Shown in pieces: positions 58,564 through 64,000 of a stretch of DNA of 64,000 bases. This DNA comes from Cannabis sativa (Eukaryota; Streptophyta; Magnoliopsida; Rosales; Cannabaceae). The notes below the pieces were generated by a model that saw only the letters and a list, made by a program, of their open reading frames with translations, was not told where the DNA came from and ran no database searches. Location of the stretch: assembly GCF_029168945.1 (NCBI RefSeq), contig NC_083603.1:42036396-42100395 (forward strand), in the 5' to 3' direction. Position numbers and translations under genes: made by a program. How positions within the stretch are numbered: position 1 is the first letter of the stretch; every line of letters starts with the position of its first letter.

Positions 58564-59981
58564 TCATAGTACCATGGCAACTTTCTCTGAGGAAACGAAA
58601 GAGCAAGGATGGGCAATAAGAGGCTCATAGTGATCAGCTCCGGCTCCACACCAACCTGTTCCTTTCATGAAAAGAAAGAAAGGAAGTTCACAAATTCGGC
58701 TTCTTGGACGGTGTGGTAGGAAGAACACACAATTTTCTTCATCAACCATTGCGTCTGATCCATGTGCTTGCACCTATGATTGACAAAGAGAGTCACAGGT
58801 AAGAGTAAGAAAAGCTGACTTTCCTTTTTCCTTTCTCATTTACATGTCCAACCTACCTTAATTATTATAGAAAACTGTAAAACAATAAAGAATATATTGT
58901 AAAAAAAAAAGACACTTTTTCCTTTTCTTTTTCAAAATTGCATACATAACAAGTAAACAAAAGCACTAGTAATCTTGTTAAAAAAAAGCACTAGTAATCA
59001 ATATGTAAACAATGCACAGAAAAAGACCCAAAACCAGAAAACCACATAAGAAGAAATGGGGCAAAACCCAATTAACAAAGACTCCATTTTTTTTTTTCAT
59101 TTGAAAGCAATGAATATAATAGTCACTGAAAAATTGGTTAAGATTATTACCACATAAATCTCTCGCTGAAATTCAGTGGCGAGACACTCAATGGCTATGT
59201 CATCTCCAAAAGCTGCAGCATGGCCTTGTCTATTCTCATCAACAGATAAGAGACCCTCTTCTGTGTATTGTAAATTGATGATATCGTATTCATCATCAGA
59301 GCAACCTGAAATCGACATGTACTTTGCCCAACTCGGCCCATCGTTCACACAAAGGCATCTCTCTTTGTAGATTGACTCAGCAGCCAGCTCTCTCTGCATT
59401 CCAAGATTAACCAGCTCATCAATGGCGGAATCCAGACCCAAACGATCTTCTTTCTTAGCCAATAACTTCACCTCCTGAACCACATGAATCCCCCAACCAT
59501 TTCTCAGATCTGGTGCGTACATATGCCTAATCGCATCGTTAATAACATCAGTCTCTTCTACCGTCGCAGATCCAAAGTCTTCCAGAAACCTCTTCACCGT
59601 CCTCCGCCTCAGCTCCTTCGCATCGATCTCAGACACGGCCTTCATAGCCTTCTGCGACGCCGTGAACAGGCAGTTCCCGTCGGAAGAGACCTCACCACCG
59701 TGAGAGAGCCTAAAAACCACCGACCTAGGGGAAGAGGAATCCTCAGTACAATCATCCTGTGGATGCTTCCACAGGACACCCTTAGCGTGAAGCCTCTGGA
59801 GATGGCGTCTCTGCTGGTCTTCAAGGCCAAGAACCTCATCCCAAGCGGTGGAACAGATAGCAGTAACAGCCTGGTCGACCAGATCTACTGCTTCGAGCTG
59901 CGGCGCTGACGGTAGCGGCGGCGCTGACTTTGGGTCAAATGTGTCCGCAACGGTCGCTGAATCACATAGTAATTTCCCCAT
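58564..59981 (-). CDS. OTU-family cysteine protease (deubiquitinase-like), 2 exons
   Basis: Plant OTU-superfamily protein of 346 residues, predicted to cleave ubiquitin from substrates. Exons (minus): 59981-59151 and 58773-58564; 831 + 210 bp join in phase and end TGA. The start is the ATG at 59981 (MGKLLCDSATV); upstream in-frame codons lack ATG. After a non-OTU N-terminal about 85 residues, the catalytic core begins with SSDGNCLFTASQ, where D101-G-N-C104 carries the Asp and nucleophile Cys. The partner His is H325 in GAGADHYEPL of exon 2. The middle (about 120-270) is an unusually large helical insertion with RNGWGIHVVQE and ERCLCVNDGPSWAKYM. The protein ends SSEKVAMVL. The subfamily and chain preference are not assigned. 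The intron (58774-59150) shows nothing notable. Confidence 0.88.
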
Positions 59982-60490
59982 TTCCCAACCCAAAAAAATA
60001 ACAATAAATAATAAAAATCAAATCTTTCTTTAAAAAAATAAGTTAATTTCCCTCTTGTAAGTCCTTTCCTTCGTCTTCTACTTCTTCTTCTTCTTCTTCT
60101 TTCTTGTTCTTCGATGGAAGAGTTGCAGAGGAGAGAGAGAGCACAATCTAATCTATTGTATTGTTTTAGGGCAAGTCCAACTCCAACGGTAAAATTTTGA
60201 TTTTGTGTTACAACTAACACTAAAAAATAATTTTATTTAGCACTAAACTTTTCTCCTATTCTAACCACTAACACTAAAACATAAAAAAATAAAAATAAAA
60301 AGTATATTCTTTATTATATACAAATTATATTCTTTTTTTGTGAGGGAAAATATTCTTTAAAAATTACAGATAATATGTATACAAAATTTACATAAATACA
60401 TTATTTTTTTTTTTAATAAATACATTATTAAAATACTTGAAATTGGAAACATTTCAAAAAAATTGTCTGTCTATAGTGGGACACCTTGGA
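59982..60490. other. OTU 5' flank
   Basis: CTT-rich leader at 60065-60100 (coding strand GAA-rich), then AT-rich sequence. No gene. Confidence 0.5.
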
Positions 60491-60494
60491 CAAT

Positions 60495-61135
60495 TTTTTT
60501 TTTTTTGAAAATAACATCGGATAAATTAAAGCAATTAGACCAATTGGTCATTACTAACTAGTCTCTTGATACTAGCCCAAAGGACTTTCCTTAGATGATT
60601 AGCCCCCTCCCTAACCACCACATCACAAGTAAGTTTAATCCAGTCCATAGGTGGTGGAGCCCACACAGAGACAACAGGAGGAGGTCGTAAATGAGGCAAA
60701 AGAGAGTATCGTAATTTGTATAACAATAAGCAATAAAATCTATATAATAATAGATGTTATACATATAATTATTATGTACTTTGTCATTTCTCGCTCTCCA
60801 TATAGTGTCATTTATGATAGACACATATAAGAATACATCATCAACTTTCACGTCTCTCATATTCAAATTCCACATAAATTTGATCCAATCCCACATTCTA
60901 GTCCCCGATTCTTGAACATGAATGAGACCCCAAAGAAAATCTCTCCATTGATGAGAGGTCATGTTGCAATGAAGAAATAGATGTTACATAGTTCCTTCCT
61001 CTATCCCACAAATAGGACAAGAGGAATCTTCAATGTTCATTCGTTCTCTAAGCATGGATCAGATGGAAAGCACATTGGAAAGAATGCTCCACCAGAGTAC
61101 TTTCGTGTGTTTTGTCATTCCATAACCTGAATCAA
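60495..61135 (-). mobile_element. Decayed LINE fragment (zf-RVT region)
   Basis: On the minus strand: INDTIWRARNDKVHNN, and upstream of it CPICGIEEGT and HLFLHCNMTSHQWRDFLWG, the zinc-binding reverse transcriptase region of plant LINEs. A PPPMDWIKLTCDVVV segment begins the RNase H part. Frames are broken and a stop lies inside the zinc region. The A tail is the T run at about 60495-60509. No TSD was found. Confidence 0.85.
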
Positions 61136-61292
61136 AATGTAGATAGACATGTCAAAAAAAATTATTTAGTTGGAGCTCCGATTTTGCAGATCACTTCTGA
61201 TCCGAAATATTTGGATCAGATCCGATCCGATTTTAATATATTTGTTGACCGAGATTTTCGGCAACTATTAAAATATGATTATAGTAGTGAGC

Positions 61293-62650
61293 TGTAAGAA
61301 AGCGAGATGAGGATTTTTTACGTGGTTGGGGCGTTAATGAGCCTTAGTCCACGAGTCTTTGTTATTAATGGATGTATTTAATACAGATTCCACACTTGAG
61401 GGAATGTTGTCCTCATTAATACAGAGAATGTTCTTGGTGAGTATTTTCTCTTCTTGCTCATATGCAACCCAAGATTCTCGACCCCATTAAATGAGCTTTG
61501 AGGGGGTATTTATAGTGTTTTGGTGGGGTAATCCCTAGAATTGTTCTTACAAACGTATCTGTAAGTATCCATAAAGTTGGGTATTCCCAATGAATATACC
61601 ATGGGTGATGCATGGTCAAATCCTTAGTGTCAGTAGGTTTTTTGGCGAGGAATATCCTTTTTGCCTCGTGATTGACGTGACTCTTCGTAGAGTAGCCGCT
61701 AGACTTAAATGATCATTCATTACCGTGCGCCGGGGCTGCTCGGTTGTGCCGTCGGACTTTATTGCGTGTTACAGGTCCAACACGCTTCCTCCCATGCGCA
61801 TTAAATGCGACTTGATTGCTCGTATAGGCCTAACACATCCCGGAGAGGCTTCATGCTATGCGAGCTTCCGGGAGTACCTTGTACTCCGGGTGCCTCCTCC
61901 GGGACCTATGCCCAGGGTGCTTTCTTGTGGCGTACAAAGACTTATCAAATATTTACAAGTTATCTGATCCACGTGTCCCAATTCGACTGGTCCACGTATT
62001 TTGGGCGAATTCAGGGGCAACATTTACCCCCCAAGCCTTGTTTACTTGGAAAAATAAACCAAGGCTTGCATAGGCGCCTCCGGTTAACTCCTCGGTTCCC
62101 CGGCTCAAGCCCGTAGCGCGTGAGGGGGCACATTTAATGATGACATTTAATGCGCCGATTCGCTTTTTGCAGGTGTCTCCGCCGCCTCCTCGGTTTCTTG
62201 GCACGAGCTTCGGGGGCGCGTGAGGGTGTGTCCCAATGATGGCATTAAATGCGCCGATTCGCTTTTTCCGGCAGGTCGATTCGTTTCACGCCCTTTGATT
62301 GATGCGCGCATTAATGGTGTCGACGGATACTCAAACGTTTCCACCGCCTTTATGGCGCCTTGATTCGATCCGTTGATCTTTGGGTATTCGAATCGTGCAT
62401 CTCCCCCACCGTACGATTGGTAGGTGGTGACGCTCGTTCCTCATGCACTTTTGCCTATAAAAGCCACCATCTTTCCTTCATTTTGGTTACTTTCCATTCC
62501 TTGCCACTTTTGCTCGAATTTCCCAGAGAGAAAATTCTTCAAAATCGCCCGAACCGTCTTAACACTTCGCCATTTCTTCCAGCTTTTTCCGTGTTTGCTA
62601 TCATCGCTCTTCTCAACTTTACTCGACCATACTCGTGACCCCCTCAACAA
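61293..62650 (+). mobile_element. Probable 5' LTR/leader of a Ty3/gypsy element
   Basis: The LTR-like start TGTAAGAAAGCG is followed by TTTTTTACGTGGTTGGGGCG and CCTTAGTCCACGAGTC, phrases frequent in plant gypsy LTRs. A TATA box CCTATAAAAGCC lies at about 62453, and a splice-donor-like TTACCGTAAGTTTC at about 62652. GC content rises sharply from about 61.7 kb on. The exact 3' end of the LTR and the primer binding site were not located. Confidence 0.55.
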
Positions 62651-63118
62651 TTTACCGTAAGTTTCTTGCATCCTTTGATAGTGACATGCTTTTACTTGCT
62701 TTGTTTTTTCTCGGGTTCGTACTTTGAGATTTTCGGGCATGCAAGTGTTTAGGTTCTTCAGTGTTCTCGTTTTGTGTCTACCGCTTTAGTTGTAGGACCG
62801 CCATTATCATGCCTCTCGTTATAATCATGCATTTTTGTTGAAGAGAGCCATATGTTCTTCGTTCAACGGTTGCTTTTAGGGCATAGAATGGGGTCTTTTC
62901 CTTCGTTTCTTTTACTCGTAAAACCACTTTCTTCGATTTTATCGCACCCGACACTTGTTCGGTGAATCTTTCTAGGGTTTCCCATGTGACACGTGTCCGA
63001 GGGGCTCTTTCCGGCGGTTAGGGGACCCCACTCCCTTTTCTTGACTTAGGGTTTGGTATGGGACCTAATCGCCGGAATTTTCTTTCTTTCTTTTTTTTTT
63101 GTTTTTCACGAATACAAA

Positions 63119-64000
63119 ATGTCCGTTTCCGGTTCGAAATCTTCGAAGAAGAGCGGGAAAAGCATGGCCACTCTCGAGGAGGTTTCCCAGGACCCGTTGC
63201 CCGGGAGGGGTACAAATCCCGAGCGACCGGTGGGAAGCTGGCCGAGCTGCGTTCCACCCAACTTGCCCTCACCACCGGAGAATATTATAGACGTTGGCCG
63301 GGATCCAACCTTCCACTTCGTGACCTATCACCGCCACCTCGCGACTCGAGACGCCTAATCACAATTATGACGGCTTCGGGGCTTGGAGTCGTACTCACCG
63401 ATGGCCGTGCCATGCTCCCGCTTCAAGATTATTTTGTTAATTTCCTTGTATTTGTCGGCCTTGCGCCATACCAACTCATTCCTCAAGCTTATCGCCCCGC
63501 TTTCGTGCTTATTTATTTTTTATACCGCCATCGGATGGGGATCTCCTCGGCGGAAATTTTATATTTTTATGAACTTGTATCCGTCCCCAAGAAAGGGGAC
63601 AAACTTAAGGATTCTGCTATGGGTTCCGGATCCATCCCGCTAACGAGGGGGTGGTTCCGTATAATAGGCGGACTCACGTTAAGGAGTATCGCCATCGCTT
63701 TTTTCCTCCGGTTCGGGGCGGTGGACCACCCGGAGCTCCTTACTGTTGGGTGCGTACCCACCTTACCGGCGGACGCCCCTACTCGACCTTCCTCCGAGGG
63801 CTCCAAGCCTTCGCCTCCTACGACCGCGCCGATCTCGATGTCGGGGTTCGGCCACCACGGAGAACCGCAGGAAGGCCAAACTTATCCTTCATCATCAATC
63901 CGTGGAGGACTCCAACCTCTCCCGGTCATCTCCGTCCCAACGTAAGGGCGCCTTGCGGAGAAGGCCTTCCGGATGAGCTCATTGCCACGGCAGAGAAAAA
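63119..64000 (+). pseudogene. Gypsy-type gag-like ORF, frameshifted and cut by window end
   Basis: The ATG at 63119 opens MSVSGSKSSKKSGKSMATLE, but that frame stops at 63356. The neighbouring frame carries the recognisable domain at about 63365-63700: GRAMLPLQDYFVNFLVFVGL, LIPQAYRPAFVLIYFLYRHR and SSAEILYFYELVSVPKKG. These match the putative plant transposon domain (gypsy type) at the N-terminus of gag polyproteins. Further frameshifts follow near 63.74 kb. The window ends inside the element, so its age and completeness are unknown. Confidence 0.7.

Noticed and set aside
59982..59993. Four-codon extension of the OTU protein
   Set aside because: It begins at TTG; the first ATG is at 59981.
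61725..62740. Multiple ORFs of 65-103 residues
   Set aside because: They arise because GC-rich LTR sequence has few stops; six frames overlap and none shows a domain.
1..64000. CRISPR arrays, bacterial operons, integrated viral genomes
   Set aside because: No regularly spaced repeats with unique spacers, no bacterial gene organisation and no viral proteins were found.

Overview
The window is nuclear DNA from a flowering plant, almost certainly a eudicot. The evidence is spliced genes with GT-AG introns, a plant-only gene repertoire (SAUR, CC-NB-LRR, GT34, plastid MurG and plastid YchF homologues), a very AT-rich background, and dense plant-type mobile DNA (MITEs, a tRNA-derived SINE, LINEs, solo LTRs). 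The style of the repeats would fit a rosid such as the Cannabaceae, but that is only an impression. No viral, bacterial or CRISPR content is seen.

Layout. 0-2.7 kb: minus-strand MurG-like plastid glycosyltransferase, with its 3' end off the window. 2.7-7.2 kb: repeats, including a Tourist-like MITE and a solo LTR with a hAT MITE nested in it. 7.3-7.7 kb: one SAUR gene (minus). 7.8-20.5 kb: a long gene-free AT-rich tract with at least eight mobile-element remnants. 20.5-25.1 kb: an 11-exon minus-strand organellar YchF/EngD GTPase. 25.7-33.3 kb: a repeat block with two solo LTRs (one very clear), Mutator-like MITEs, a perfectly bounded SINE and a hAT element inserted inside another inverted-repeat element. 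34.8-38.7 kb: a five-exon PAT1 mRNA-decay factor (plus). 40.8-42.2 kb: a single-exon GT34 glycosyltransferase (plus). 42.4-46.7 kb: two 5'-truncated LINE insertions, one 3.3 kb long. 47.6-57.3 kb: a minus-strand resistance-gene cluster with one intact CC-NB-LRR, one CC fragment and one multiply broken copy. 58.6-60.0 kb: a two-exon OTU-family cysteine protease (minus). 60.5 kb to the end: a decayed LINE, then a markedly GC-richer Ty3/gypsy-type LTR and gag region cut by the window edge.

The genes do not form a pathway. MurG and the YchF homologue both have N-terminal extensions that suit organelle import. PAT1 acts in cytoplasmic mRNA decay, the GT34 protein in Golgi polysaccharide synthesis, the NLR in immunity and the OTU protein in ubiquitin removal. 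Exon models for the YchF, PAT1 and OTU genes were built by hand from splice sites, and each adds up to a whole number of codons with a stop.

I did not find a convincing undescribed system. The best-supported unusual items are the nested, precisely bounded mobile elements, a GC-AG intron in the GTPase gene, a histidine in the kinase-2 motif shared by both NLR copies, and a short membrane-segment ORF behind the OTU gene. ORFs that begin only at GTG or TTG were re-started at the first sensible ATG.
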